From contig CM025854.1 in assembly GCA_003952965.2 (NCBI GenBank), forward strand, positions 8,999,994-9,063,993: a DNA stretch of 64,000 nt, in the 5' to 3' direction. Each line of letters opens with the position of its first letter. Position 1 is the stretch's first letter. The translations under genes and the position numbers were made by a program. Below the pieces are notes generated by a model that saw only the letters and a list, made by a program, of their open reading frames with translations, had not been told where the DNA came from and ran no database searches. This stretch comes from Morella rubra (lineage: Eukaryota > Streptophyta > Magnoliopsida > Fagales > Myricaceae). This document shows positions 8,642 through 21,655 of the stretch, piece by piece.

Positions 8642-10764
8642 CGGGGGTGTTTGTTTGTCAAAATTTCGGGGAATATTCCCGAAATTTTAGGAATCTTTAC
8701 TTTATTGAGATTTATTGGGGTTTGTGAAAGGTGAAGTGTGTATGTGTAAAAGTTAAAAATTTTGAAGTGTGTTTGTTTTGCTGGAAATTTTCATGTCTCA
8801 AAATATTGGGGAAACAAACGGTACCAAGGTTAACCCTGGCCCCTTGCAAGGAAATGTCGTCGTCTCTCATGGCGACAGTCATTTCCTTTTCCTTTTTCCC
8901 CTTCTCACCCAGACAAACATCTGCAGCCAAATCGTAGCAAGCAACGCCAAGCTTGCTTCTCACCTCTTGCACCTAAGTCAGATTGTACGGTTTGATAGAG
9001 CTAGTGTCGTGCGAATCCTCTTGACCAGTTTGAAAATTTTGCCTATGAAGTCCAATCTGTCATGCCCTATCGGAGGAGTTGAGGGCAGTCGATTGTGGGA
9101 GGTTAAACTATGAAGTGATGTTATACGGACATAAGCCATACGATGAAGCTCAAACTCGCGTCCATTACAATCTCCCTGCTTCCAAGAGTTGCTCACCAAG
9201 TTTGCCCACCAAAGCTACGGCGCCGCTCACCCACAGTTTTGCTCACCTCCAGGTTAGTCCTAGATCTGTCGCTTGAGAAGTACTCCTCCATCACTTGTGT
9301 TCTGCTACTTGTGTATGCCTTGAAAATTTAGTGGGTTTGATCTTTTATTCGTATGATATGGGTTGCGATTTGAATTTCTTGTTATTCTTGTTGAATTTCT
9401 TGGGCTGATTCGTATGATGTGGGCTGTGAAAAGTGTAGTTTGATTTAGAAATGGTCTTAGGATGTGAAATCGAATAATTCATGCTTTGAGATTAATATTA
9501 TACACACATTTTTCTTATCTACTTGTACCTCTCCACCCATGAGAAACTTTGTTTCATTTCTCATGTCTATTAATGCACACGACTTATTGAGAGAGAGAGA
9601 GAGAGAGAATTTCCTGGAAAATCTTGAATAAGTAAGCATGATGAGAGATTGGCTACAGGAAAGCAGGGAATGATTTGTTGACAAACACGAGTTTCGGAAG
9701 ACTAAGTTCATTTTCTGAGAGCCAATTCTATGTTTTTCCTTTCCTCAGATTGAAAATAATAGTTCCCTCTTGCTATTGAAAATAATATCTGCATAGCTGT
9801 TCATCAATAATGGTTTAGATGTTAGCTACAAACGTATGACGTATAAGGGAATTTTCTTTGAGAAGAATTGTGCTAGTTTATTCCATGTCTATGGATGTTT
9901 CTGTCTGTTTTTTCATATGTTCTCAAGAGTGCAGAGAGGAAAATAAAAGAAGATGGTGATTATGTACTCAGTAGTGTTGTTATTTTTTATCTTCTATTGT
10001 CTTTTGGTTTAATGGAGTAGGATTCCTATTAATAGTCCCATGTTGCTGGCAAATGTCTTGATTTAGTGCGGAATTATTCTTCTCACTGGATTGGTTGAAC
10101 AGAATTTCTATGTCTTCCCATTGGGCAATGCAACTTGGACCATGGTGATGACATGATTATTTGTCCAAACAATTGAAGTTGCATGTTTGTGACATCTTTC
10201 AATTCTTTAGGCTAGAATTGTTTGAAAATCTTGCCATGGGAGTGAGAGATTGACCACTTGAATAGTGTTCATAAGAGGATGTGATATTGATGAATGATCC
10301 ATGCCAAGGTCAGGGAAAATAATTGATTGCTCGACCATGTGCAGCGTCGCTCTCTAAGGTCAGAGAAACTAAGGTCTGATCCATATAGCAATTATTCTTT
10401 TCAACAAATGTCTCAGGTAAGAGATTTGCTTCTACTCCTGCTGTATTTATTGTATTTAGACACAATATATGAATTTGCTTGTTACCCTTGTTTGATGATT
10501 ATGTGCGGTTATGTTTTCTTATGTAAATAATAATAAGTCTACTTTTTACATTAAGATCATATGCGTATGTTGTGTGTTCATGTCTGTTAAATGGTTATTT
10601 ATTATTCCTTGTTTTAAAATGTCTAAGCACACTACCATGCACTTGGTGAGATTGAACTTGGACACATGTTGTGCTTTTTATTTTTTATTTGATTGCTCGT
10701 ATACCTATAGACTCCGTGGCTTGTCTGGCACCCTAATGACGTCTAAGAGCTCATCTATCTATTG
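8642..10764 (+). other. Possible PIF/Harbinger-type remnant, 5' part
   Basis: The block opens with GGGGGTGTTTGTTTG, which looks like a Harbinger-type terminal repeat, and a Myb/SANT-like ORF of the kind that accompanies Harbinger transposases lies at its far side (10765). In between are a C/T-rich leader-like stretch (8880-9270), a GA microsatellite and long A/T-rich intron-like sequence. No DDE nuclease was recognised and no matching right terminus was found, so the assignment is tentative. Confidence 0.3.
9589..9608 (+). repeat. (GA)n microsatellite
   Basis: Ten GA dinucleotides in a row, without interruption. Confidence 0.9.
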
Positions 10765-11015
10765 ATGGATGAGCAAACTAAGAATAGATTTGTGGACAGG
10801 AGACCAAAGGACAACCATTTGTGGGATAGACTAGTGGCAAACCTGAATAATGGGGGCTACATGAGCATGACGGGACAACAAGTGATGACCAAAGTGAATG
10901 CATTAAAAATGGATTACAAGGCATTCTACCTCTTGAAGTAGCAAACTGGTGTTGGGTGAGATCATGTAAAGGACTTAGTCAATGCTAATGATGCATGGTG
11001 GAATCGCATGTGCTC
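10765..11015 (+). pseudogene. Myb/SANT-like DNA-binding domain fragment
   Basis: From ATG at 10765 the frame gives MDEQTKNRFVDRRPKDNHLW, then LVANLNNGGYMSMTGQQV, then KMDYKAFYLLK, followed by a stop; the same frame resumes with DHVKDLVNANDAWWNRM. This is the Myb/SANT-like domain (Pfam Myb_DNA-bind_3) that plants carry in proteins derived from, or partnering with, Harbinger transposases. Two stops (after YLLK and after TGVG) mark it as a pseudogene. Tryptophans at the expected helix positions are preserved. Confidence 0.6.
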
Positions 11016-13122
11016 GATATGGTCAATTTCCGTTTTCTAATACAAATCTAATACTTTGGGTTCTAAAAAAAACTAGTACTTAACTTGAATGATCAAATTT
11101 TATTTTCTATCATGGTTTTAGATTAATGGTCATTGCAAGAACTTTCGAAACTATAGGCTTTAAAACTATGAGGAACTGCATATGCTCTGCCACAAAAGCT
11201 ATGCCTCTGGGCCCTAGCCCATGCCTCGTCCCTGAGGGCACCTACGCCTGAGGAATTGGCCCAGAGGGTGTCACGCCCCAAACCTCCAAGGCTAGAGGGT
11301 GACTTGCTAACCATAAACAATAAGACTTTTGTTTTAAAAACACATTAAAAAAAAATGCAGAATAAACTTTATTTAAAAACTTCAATAAATCTCTCTTTAA
11401 TAAAACTTAAAAACTCTTTCAGAACTCAAAAGACAAATCTAAATATAATTAGACTCATACTAGAGTCAAACATTTATTCTAATAATCTCTCAGCTACCCG
11501 CCCACGTGCCATCTAATCCTGACTATCAACACGCTCGTGATCAACATATGAAAATAGAGAAAATAATGGCAGGGTGAGTTCGACAACTCAGTAAGCAGAA
11601 TCATTATGCTAGTGCGTATCCCATGAGCCACATGTAACAATAAAAGGCAGAATATTTAAAATCTTTCTAAACTGTTGAAATCGGTTTTTGGCAATTTCAA
11701 TAAAACATCTTTATCAATAAAAACAATTTTATCTATATAACATAATGCTATAGAAAATCCCTTTTATCTATACAAGAAAATCCCTTTGGCAATAACTATG
11801 GGTCACGTTTACCCTCGTGACAGGGTTGTGCAGTTGCTACCTAGTTTGGAGATCAGTCAAACTAAGCTAATACTATGGGTAGAATTCTTCATTACTAAAG
11901 CTTGGCCATGTCCATGTATGCACTCAGTAAGAATCTACAAAATAAACCACTCTGTTTCTAGAATGGGTGCACTCAATAGGTTGCAATTGGTACCAATGTG
12001 TTGTCTCTGTAACTCTGGGCTTCAGGGATTGACAATACATATATAACATATCATAAAATAAAATAAATATCACTTTGAACTTTGTATCTTTCTCTTCTTT
12101 TCATAAAATATCATGCACAAATCTTGAGTAACAGTAAAATATAAAAAAGCTTTGTTTTTAACATTGAAAACATCATGAAATATCATTGGACATAAAATAG
12201 GCTCATGTTTACACATTTCATGCTATAACCTTTAACAATTTTATCATAAAGTAATGCACATAAAACTCTAAGGGTTTTCAATAAAAACTTGTAATTTTCA
12301 AATATCACCTCGGTCTTTTTGAAAATCTAGCATAATAACCCCGCTTACCTGGATCTTCAAGCAAATAAGCCCAAATTAGACTTAAGTCGCCTGGTCCTCT
12401 GACTTAGCACTATCAATACAAAATTTAACGCATTATAATACGCCCAAATGGAAACACAAATGAAATTCTAAATCTGCCCGACAGGATTAAATTCGAAATT
12501 CATTGGTCAAATTCTAAAATATAACTTAACTCGGGTTTTGGTAAAATCCCCAAATTAAAATATGTTCTTTCGTAAGATGTTAACTATACACCTGTAAAAT
12601 TTCATATCCAGATTCCGTTTACAACTCAGTGAATAAAATCGACATTCACCTCTGTTCATGGAGTCAAACTATACTCTGAATAATTCGGTACTCATCACTT
12701 TCAAAATTCATAAAGATCTATTCCGATATCCCAAAATCCCTAAATTAATACCACAGATTTATGTGTTATAAAAATACCATAAAATTTCATGCCCAAATGC
12801 GAAGTCTAGCTATGCCATTCGGTACAAACTCTTTTATGTAAGAAATGATCTTTCTCAACAATTTTTTTTTTGATAAGTAAGCACAATATTGTTAGAAAAG
12901 AAGAGAAAAAAAAAAAGGAGTCAAATACAGTACAAAAGGCTGTACCAAATTCACTCAAGACATACAAATGAAAAAGTTGAGGAAAAAAAAAAAGTCCAAA
13001 AAACGACCCCCCAACACAACATTTGCCCAAAGGAAAAGAGAAAAGAACACTTCGGCTTGCATATCTTGAAGTAACCTAGAGGAATTCTCGAAACACCTCC
13101 TATTTTACTCTCTCCAGATGCA

Positions 13123-13617
13123 TCACCAAATACACGGAGGAACCATCCTCCAAATAATCTTCGCAGAAGGATCCACAAAATTCCAACCCCAACAAGATAA
13201 GACATCAACCACCCTTTCAGGCATAATCCAATGAAAATTCAGAATCCCAAGGACGTGCATCCAAAGGCCTCTAGCAACCGGACAATGCAATAACAAATGA
13301 TTAATAGATTCTCCATCAGCCTTACACATATAACACCACTCAATGGCATAAACACCTCTTCTTCGGAGATTATCAATAGTCAAAATCCGCCTATGAGTAG
13401 CCTCCCAAACAAAGAAGAACACACGTAGTGGGACCTTGAGCTTCCACACCCCACGCCACGGGAAAGAAACAGACCTATCACCACTGGAGAAAAAATCAAA
13501 GAAAGACTTAATTGAAAAAACACCCTCCTTAGAACCCAACCAAAACATCACATCCCTTCTACCATGTCGCACCCTCTGCTCATAAAGAATAGAATAAAAA
13601 GCAGCAAACTCCCCCAA
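13123..13617 (-). pseudogene. LINE C-terminal zinc-binding region (zf-RVT)
   Basis: The frame reads FWLGSKEGVFSIKSFF, FPWRGVWKLKVPLRVFFFVW, and then the zinc-binding block CYMCKADGESINHLLLHC, the zf-RVT domain that follows the reverse transcriptase in plant LINEs. It is joined to the upstream remnant by another broken stretch (13621-13806). The 3' part continues to the poly(A) tail with FLWANVV-type residues and stops. Confidence 0.85.
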
Positions 13618-13896
13618 TTCTCAATCATTTGCAGATCTAGAGAACTGCAAATTCCATACTAAAGTAGAACCAACCTCTATACAATCCACCACCAAGGCAT
13701 CCTTACAACAAGAGAAAGAGAAAACTAAAGGAAAAGAGCGACTCAGAACTCTCCCATCAAACCATTTGTCAAGCCAAAAACTGAGACGCTGACCATCTCC
13801 CAACACAAAATGAATATGCGCTGAAAAAGCATCCCAACCATTATAAATGTGTTTCCAAAGGCTAACCCCAAAGGACCCTCTCGAGGGCAGGGAGAT

Positions 13897-15066
13897 TCAC
13901 CCACCATCTGTAGTACCATATTTCGTTGCAATAACACATCTCCATAATCTATCCCGCTCAATGCCAAAACGCCACAACCACTTGCCCAACGAAGCTTTGT
14001 TAAACAAAGAGATCCTTCTAAGCCCCAACCCTCCAGAATGAATAGGAGAACACACCTTCTCCCAACAGAGTAAATGGAATTTGTGAACACCATCTTCACT
14101 AACCCACAGAAAATCTCTTTGTAACTTCTCAAGTCTTAAGGCCACCGCACTCTGAATAGGAAAGAGAGATAAAAAGTATATAGGAAGACTTGATAATGTG
14201 GACTTAATTAAAGTAATCCTACCACCCTTGGATAAATACATATGCTTCCATCCCGCCAACTGCTTTCCTATCGTCTCCAAAATACCATCCCAAATCTGCA
14301 CACTTTTGCATTGGGCACCCAAAGGAAGCCCCAAATAAGTCATGGGCAATGCTGACACTCGACAACCCAATAAAGATGCCAACACTTGGACATTTCCAAC
14401 ATTACCAATAGGAATAACCTCCGACTTGGACAAATTAACCTGCAATTCCAAAACTACTTCAAAACACAACAACAAACACCGAATACCACGAATCTGATCC
14501 TCCTCAGCCCCACACAATATAAGGGTATGAGAAACACTAGTATCCGCCCCACCCACACCACCAACCTTGAAACCATCGACCACCCCAAGCGAAACCACCT
14601 TTGACATCATTCTAGAAAGAGCTTCCATAACAATAACAAACAAGAGAAGAGAAAGAGGGTCTCCTTGCCTTAAACCCCGAGAACTACCAAAGAACCCCTT
14701 TGGGGACCCATTCACAATAAAAAGGAATTTAACCGTAGAAATACAAAATTCAATCCAGTTACACCATTTGTCACCAAACCCACATCGTCACAAAAGATAT
14801 AACAAAAAATCCCAATTAACGGGGTCATAAGCTTTTTGAATATCCAGCTTACACAACAAACCCGGCTCACCCAATCTCAACCTAGAATCAATACATTCGT
14901 TAGCAACCAAAACGGAATCCAAAATCTGTCGGCCCCCCACAAAAGCATTCTGACAGGGCGAAATAAGCTGATCAAGCGTAGGCTTCAATCTATTCGCCAA
15001 GACCTTAGCAAGGATTTTATAAATACCCCCCACTAGACTTATGGGGCGGAAATCTTTTAGCTCCAC
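13897..15066 (-). pseudogene. LINE reverse transcriptase remnant lacking the FADD motif
   Basis: From 15066 downward the frame shows [36 protein letters not shown] and [11 protein letters not shown], all plant L1 landmarks, followed by a stop near 14787. The next frame (14715-13897) continues with GLRQGDPLSLLLFVIVMEAL and then the segment VSHTLILCGAEEDQ. Intact relatives have about six more residues between VSH and TLI, including the catalytic FADD, so that motif is cleanly deleted without changing the frame. Downstream come YLGLPLGA, LSKGGRITLIKSTLSSLP and CWEKVCSPIHSGGLGLR of the thumb/connection region. No activity is possible. Confidence 0.88.
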
Positions 15067-15682
15067 TGCTTCCGATTTCTTTCAGCAATTTTGACTTCTT
15101 TAAGCCTAACTTCCGGATTTTTAAAACCATACCAATATATCTCCAAAATTACAAAACTTTAACCCAATCCTCCTTGATGTCTAGTACGAAATATCTAACA
15201 CCCATAATTTTTCAACCCATAGGGTCGGCTATACAAAAATAATTCTATCTACTAAGATCAATAGCCTAAATTTTCCCTACACAAATCTTGAACCCAAATC
15301 TCGATTACTCTACGAAACCATTTAAAACTATTTCGAAAATTTTGAAATAATTAGGGCTAGATTTAGACACCCTATGGTTTGATCTCTCATAAAAATAATA
15401 CAAATAAAATATCAAGAAATTCGAAATACCTGAATTTGCTTCAAGAAATTTCGTTGAAAGCAAGAAAACCTTCTTTTCCTCTTGTTGGCGTAAAATTGAG
15501 GTGTGTAAAAATTTAAAAAAAAATCACAAAATCTTTAAAATTTTAAAAAAGTTTGACTAGGTCAAAGATAAAAAAATTCAACTATTTTAAATGACTTAAA
15601 CTCAATTTTTAAATTTAAAGAAGACATTTCAAATATCAAATAACAAATTCAAATAATTTTAAAATAGAACTCAAGTGTTGCA

Positions 15683-18672
15683 GACGGTAAGCAACCTCTG
15701 TGGCATACACGATGGGAGCGAGAACGTGTATGGAGATCAGCACATGGATTCCGGGGGTGGTGTCAACATCAACCATGGTGGCCTTGCCTCTATGGACACG
15801 AGCTCGGGTTCTAGAAAGCAAGGATCCACTTTGGTTACGGGTGCTTGAGCACGCCGTAATGCCCTACGTGCCCACAAACCACTAGATTATAGCATTACAA
15901 CATCCACAAACCACAATATTGGAAACCAACATTATAAGATACAATCATGAACAAGAACAACAATCATCACACAACGTTCTACTAACTACTGCATTATCCC
16001 ATAAAGTCCACAAACCACATTATTAGGAAAAGAAAGTCACAAAACACATAATTAGAAATAAAATCCTCAAGCCACATGACAACATAATTCATGCTATCAC
16101 ATCCAAGGAGGGGGAATCATTTGCATCCATGTGCCCATTCGCTCTTTCTTTCATCAGACAAAGTTTGAAAGGCTTTCTGCAACGGAAGACTTGACGTTAG
16201 GCGGACTACAAGCAAGCAGAACTGATCTTTGTGGCAATCTTGGCTTGCATTTTTCAAGTGTGATCACACATTCTTCTATGTTATGATCGCTTGCTGCCGC
16301 CCACACCGTTTGTTTGCCTCTTACTAGCCATGTACTCCCTAAGCTCTTCCATGTACGCCTACTCAGAGGACAAGTGATTTAATATTGTATCTTATTTGTT
16401 TCTTTTTACTCTTAGTGTGTTAGAGCATTCCCCATCGATTGCATGTAGAAGAGTTAGAGAATCAACCAACTTAAAGCTTCAGGAGGTAAGTTTTCTGACT
16501 CTCTCTTTCATGAGTAGCTAAAGTTATTTTGGTTTATGGATTCAGTTAATGGCTTTATTTTTTTTTTTTCATTGAAAATAAAGAACTAAAAATCCAATAT
16601 GAAACTGGTACGAAGGATGTCCCAAGATTCTGAATGTCTTTACTACCAGTTGTAGACTTACGAGAGAACTATGCTGATGGATGAAACAAAGGGTGACTAT
16701 ACTTCTTGGATCTGTCTTTCCTTGAAAGCCAAAACCTAAGCATGACCTTTGTCTGGTCTTTTTGTTTGAGTTTCCTACACTGATTTCTTAAATGCAAGTC
16801 TTTATTTTACGCATTTCCAGTGTAGTCAGAATACCCAACTTTTTGATGTAGAACTGAAGTCTATGCTTCAAAATTAGAAACTGACAAATAGTGTCTCAAT
16901 TGATTTACGTTGGGTAGCTAATTTTTTCTGTTTCCTAGTTAAGAGTATGAGTTTGCACTCGTACATATTATGGTTTTCTTGTTATTAGTGTTTTCTGTGG
17001 AGTTTAAGAGTTATGCAATAGCACCTTGCACAAAGTTACACAAGTTTCTTGACACTTAGCAAGGACTTAAGAATCCATTTTGAATTTATTCACGGGCAGA
17101 CTCTGTATATCTTGCAGTATGGTTTTGTGCTTCTCTATGTAAAGATTGTTTGTAAGTGAGTTTCTGGAGATCATGTATTCAATCTGATCTCGTAAACTCA
17201 TGAAGCTTTGATTGAAGAGTCAACTTTTTGATGATTCTAGGATTTTGCTATTAGTTCTTCACTATTATTGGTCACATAAATGCATTTCAGATATATGTGT
17301 GCAATACATAACCTTATCATGTATCTATGAAAAATAATGTGCCTAGGCATATTTAATCTTTGATTATTTGACTTGATACAAGCGGATAAAAATGGTTGCT
17401 TCTTCACTAGGTGGGTCTAATCTCTTAAGAAAGCTTACTTTTCCGGCTGTTGAGAACTGAGCAAAAACTCATTGTGCTTTGTCTTTCTTGTCTGGTTCAT
17501 CTCTTAGAACAGGTACGTAAAATAATGTTTTGGATTTCAGGTCGAGCACATACTTTGATTATGGTCCTGATTGTTGGTTGACTACCGTACCTGTTACAAA
17601 TGAGGCCGCTTTTCTGTAGTATGGGGGCTCTGGCTAATAAATATTGGTTCATATATTTGTTGTAGAGTTCTAGGTAGCATGGACGTTTTCAAACGGAGGC
17701 TCAAATTAATTTGTTCAACATGACGGGCCATGTGTTGCATTCCTTGAATTTGGAAGTAAACTAGAGTTGCTAGTTCCATTGGTCAAGGACCTTATCTCCA
17801 AGCCCTGAATGAACATTGTGCAAATTTGTAGAATTGTTCAAAACATTAAAAATATGTATTTGATGAATTGTTGCTCGACAGATAAATCTACATAATTGGT
17901 AGAATTGTGCAAATTAGGCATAATTGTGCTGAGGGTTCCTTGACACTCTTCTAAAACCTCTCTTATGCTTGTGTAGTGGAAATAAAACCAAGAATACTCA
18001 TTGCTCGATCGAGTAAGTAATCAAGTTATAGAGGAATTAAAAAACTGGCCTAAATCTACATAATTTGGCTACTTTACTAGTAAATCTTGTTCTTATAAAG
18101 ATTTAATCAAGTTTTGTAAAGTGGGTGCACAGATAGCTTCTAAGTTCACATATCTGGTGTTTATTGTGTGAGATTAATTAATAACGGTCAATTAGGTCTT
18201 TTATTTGGCAAATGTGCCGATAACTCATGTTTTCCGAAAGATTTTAAAAAAATTGAGAGAACTGGGTGCAGGGTTGAAAGTGCCTATTCACATGCATACT
18301 ACCTAGTTTTTTGGAAATATAAACGGCAGTAGTTAGAACTGATAACTGTGCTTTCCAGCGGTTGGAAGACATTTAAATAATTGGCAGTTCGCGTAAAATT
18401 TTAATTTCAAGCAAATACGTGATGGGTCAAGCTTATGATGGAAACTACTTTTTTTTCAACTATAGATGATAAGTAGAGTTGTATGGATATCTGATATAAA
18501 GGTTCTCTTCAGTATTTCACCCTTCAACTACTTTGCCTCGTTTTGCCTTTCTTCAACAGTTCACACACTTCAGTTACTTTGCCTTCTAAAAATGGAATTG
18601 CGTGCTATACTTTTTGCAGGTAGTATACATAATACATTATCTCATGAGTAGTAGCTTTTTGTGGATGCAACA
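15683..18672. other. Intergenic stretch without recognisable genes
   Basis: The first 200 bases are GC-richer than the surroundings and carry short ORFs on both strands that I do not recognise. From about 15900 to 18670 the sequence is A/T-rich with no frame over about 60 codons that resembles a protein family. It may be intron-like transposon sequence, but no boundary supports that. Confidence 0.4.
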
Positions 18673-19559
18673 TGTAATAGCCCTCCCGTTTATTTTTTCT
18701 AGAACTATCTTAATTAGTGAAAGTGAGATGATTTTATGAAGATTTGAAATCATTAATCTTATAAATTATCTTTACGTGCTAATATTTTATGAAATGTCAT
18801 TATTACCCTTTATTTGAAACTTTTGTTATCTATTAGCTTTTTAAATTTCTAGTGAGTGAAATTTCATTAATAAATATTCCATTTAATGATTAAGTTAATT
18901 TTGTTGGCATCTTCTTTAGTTTTCTAGAAATTATAGCTTTAATCTCAATATTTGATTTTTATTTACTAAGCTTAGATGCTATATTTTATTTAATGTGGAA
19001 ATTTCCTAAGAAATACATTTCTTATTACCTATTCTTGACTTAATTGCCATTTGTTGCCTTTTGTGTCAAAAATATGCTAAAAAAAATTTATATTCTTAAT
19101 ATCCTTAATTAATAATTAATGTTTGTATTTATTTTTCAAGGTTAAATAAATTGCTTATATGATACTTTGATATATTTTATGAAATACCAATATCTTCATT
19201 TTTAAAATTTTATAATTTTTGATCTCATTGCTTTAATTTCTTATTAAGACTTTGTGCCGAAATAAAATTCTATTAATCATTTTGCCAAATTATTTCTTTC
19301 TTTAACTAATAGGATTGATAACCTAAATATTCAGTGTCTTAAATAATTTTTGAGCTTTGTAAATTATTTTTTGCAATTGATAATTTAGTTTTAATTGAAA
19401 AATTAAAATAATAGTTGTGTGACACTTGTAAACCTTTCTAATGCCACCTATTTATTGCATGTGTGACAAGTGGCTTCATTACAATCATATTAACCCTAGG
19501 ACTAGGACTAGGACTAGACCTTAACTCTATCAAGCTAACACTAGTTAACCTATAGCTAG

Positions 19560-19568
19560 GCTATAAAA
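19560..19568 (+). promoter_or_regulatory. TATA box in the LTR-like block
   Basis: GGCTATAAAAGGGGG is a near-consensus TATA element. It is followed about 45 bases later by the start of a long purine-rich leader, as in U3/R borders of plant LTRs. Confidence 0.5.
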
Positions 19569-19604
19569 GGGGGAGGGGGGGAGTTAGTTGGCCATTCTTT
19601 CGGC

Positions 19605-19870
19605 CAAAGAGAAAACAAAAGAAAGAGAGCTGAGAGCTGCTTTGAGAGTGAAAAAGAGAAGGAAGAAGGAAGAGAGAAAGAAGAGAAGAAAAAGAGAGAA
19701 AAGAGGAATAAAATAAAAAAGAGAAGAAGGGAGAAAGGTCAGCAAAGAGGAAGAAGATGGAGAATAAGAAGAGAAGGGAAGGAAGGAAGAAGGAGAAAGA
19801 AAAAGAAAAAGAAGAAAGAAGAAGGAGAAAAAGGAAAGGAAAAAGAAAGAAAGAGAAAGCTTGAGGTAAG
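19605..19870 (+). repeat. Polypurine tract, about 265 bases
   Basis: Almost entirely A and G on the plus strand (GAAAGAGAGC, AAGAAGGAAGAG and similar), with few pyrimidines. The minus-strand frame through it is a serine/phenylalanine/leucine artefact. It lies directly downstream of the TATA motif and could form triplex DNA. Confidence 0.8.
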
Positions 19871-20526
19871 GGGTAGATTCTTGCATTTTGTGTTGGGAAA
19901 GCATGTTCTTGTATGTTTTTACTTACTGATTTGAAAACATCATGCCATATATGTTGTGTGTAAGAAGGAAATGCATAGGATTAGTTTTCAACATGAGATT
20001 ATGTGCTAAGAGTATTTGCATGTCAAAAATATTAGATTTTCTTTGGCTATTTTGCAAGAATATGGTATTGTGTAACATTTGCATGTGTAAGAAGAAAGTT
20101 GGTTGTGTTGTAGGCCACATCAGTGGCCAAATATTGTTTTTGGAGGAGGGAGGGCCACAGCTTGGCCTTTGATGTTGGTGGATGATGTTGTATGTCTCTT
20201 TTTATGGCTTGTGAAGCTTATGTCATGTATTCTATTTAAAAGTTCTGCAATGTGGAAAGTTTGATTATGGCCAAATGGCAAGGAAAGGCCTTAAAAGGGA
20301 GCCTATGAGCTCAAAGATAAGTTTGATGCTTACAAGTTCAAAAGCGGCAAGAAAAGGGTGCTCATGTGTTAATTTATTAAGTGGCTTTTTTTATCTTGTT
20401 TCCTCACTGATATCATGAAATATGTGTTATGTGATTGTATTAATATGTGTAAGAGTGGTAGATCATTGAGATAGGGTATTTAGAAGCAAGATCCATAACA
20501 TACAACAACACTAGTTAGGGTTTAAC

Positions 20527-21655
20527 ATGGAAATTGACCATTGTCCAAAACGACCTCAAGAAATCCTTGGAATAAATTGTGCTTATGCTTACTATGTATT
20601 GTTTAATAATACTAACATTGTTTATTTCTGGATTACTTTAAACCTCAATTATGATCGGCCAGATGATCGAAATACTGTGATGTCTACAATAAACACAGCG
20701 TATAGGATGCATCGGAACAGAATGCATCAATACTACTCTTTGTTCCCTACCAAAGAAGTGTTAGAACATATGTACCCAAATATGAAGAAGGAAGATTGGG
20801 CTCCCATCTGCAAATTATTTAATATTGAAGAATTTCAGGTAAAATTGTTTAATTTAATATTTATATTTTTTTATATAGTGATATTTTTACTAAGACTATA
20901 GTTATGCATTATAGAGAAGAAGTGAAATCAACCATCAAAGTAGGGCTAAGCTAACAGTTGCTCACACTGCGGGCTCGAGATCTTTCCAGCGCACGTTAGC
21001 TCTGATGGTAATGAGCTCAATCATCTAAGTATATTTTCAATTAAGAAATAGCTCGTGATTACTTAAATACATAATTAAGGTAATTCATATATGTCATTTC
21101 TTGGTGTGCATAAAGATTCAGAAATTGATCAAAATAATCTTATATTGATGTACAAAACAATGCATACTAATAAGGACAGTGCGTGGACATCAAATAGTGC
21201 ATGAGAAAATTTTGTAAATTATATAAAGTCATATTATGTATTATTAAATTTTAATATTTAATGCATTAACTTTATTTTTTCCTCCTTAACTTGTAGCAAA
21301 AGATGGAGAGGCTAAAGTTAGAGCACGAGACCGAGGGAAGGTCATTTATAGAAGTACAAATTTTCAAAGACGTCTTGGGGATGAAGACGTGCATGGTTTA
21401 GGCTGATCGGTGCGGCACATTGGACCATCTTCTTTAGTGTCGTCCATTGATCTGGTCTAGAGATTAGAGGAGGCTAGATAGAGATGGAGGAGATGAGGGC
21501 TAGACGATGCGTGAGCATCAGCAGCATTTGGAGGAACAACAGCAGAAGCAACAAGAGGAGCAAGAACAGAGGCTGCAACGAATAAAATGCGTGAGCAAAT
21601 GATGGAGCACATAAGGCAACTCACATCACGTTTGACGCCCAAATGGAGATTTGGG
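20527..21655 (+). pseudogene. Transposase_24 (PTTA/En-Spm) family gene remnant
   Basis: Three exons can be read with proper GT-AG borders: 20527-20838, 20915-21007 and from 21297. The first 135 codons are open. Landmarks are NLNYDRPDDRNTV, then EDWAPICKLFNIEEFQ in exon 1; KLTVAHTAGSRSFQRTLALM in exon 2; and KMERLKLEHETEGRSFIEVQ in exon 3, after which stops appear (first one after GMKTCMV). A glutamine-rich tail (EEQQQKQQEEQEQ) follows. This is the plant Transposase_24 family (PF03004) encoded by CACTA elements alongside the catalytic transposase; its role is thought to be DNA binding. The gene sits just left of a CACTA right end at 22452. Confidence 0.75.

Larger units (their letters stand above)
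12862..15073 (-). mobile_element. LINE (L1-like) retrotransposon, 5'-truncated
   Basis: The minus-strand 3' end is a poly(A) tail, seen as a T run at 12862-12871. The element ends near 15073 inside the reverse transcriptase, so the endonuclease and ORF1 are missing, as expected from 5' truncation. Sequences flanking the two ends, GATCTTTCTCAACAA on the left and GATTTCTTTCAGCAA on the right, match at 11 of 15 positions and look like an eroded target duplication. Several stops split the reading frame. Confidence 0.85.
11269..15682 (-). mobile_element. Solo-LTR-like block (probably Ty3/gypsy), split by a LINE
   Basis: The plus strand begins TGTCACGCCCCAAACC and, about 2.2 kb later when the LINE is removed, reaches GTGTTGCA. 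Five bases on each side are GAGGG (left) and GACGG (right), a possible target duplication with one mismatch. TGTCACGCCCC-type ends and the block near 11575-11605 (GTGAGTTCGACAACTCAGTA) recall LTRs of plant chromovirus elements read in reverse. There is no internal coding sequence, so this would be a solo LTR. The family and the right end are inferred. Confidence 0.45.
18673..20500 (+). mobile_element. LTR-like block with TATA box and polypurine tract
   Basis: Starts TGTAATAGCCCTCCCG, a TG-type LTR start, and about 890 bases later has a strong core promoter (see the TATA entry) followed by a transcribed-type polypurine tract. No internal coding region or second LTR is visible, and the 3' end could not be fixed: a TSD candidate CAACA precedes the start, and CAACA occurs again at about 20503-20510, but the bases before it do not end in CA. 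Treated as a tentative solo LTR. Confidence 0.35.

Noticed and set aside
19584..19904. A 106-codon minus-strand frame rich in phenylalanine, serine and leucine
   Set aside because: It is the complement of a polypurine tract; low complexity explains the open frame.
18673..20510. Calling a defined solo LTR with CAACA target duplication
   Set aside because: CAACA recurs near 20503-20510, but the preceding bases do not form a CA-type LTR end; boundary left tentative.
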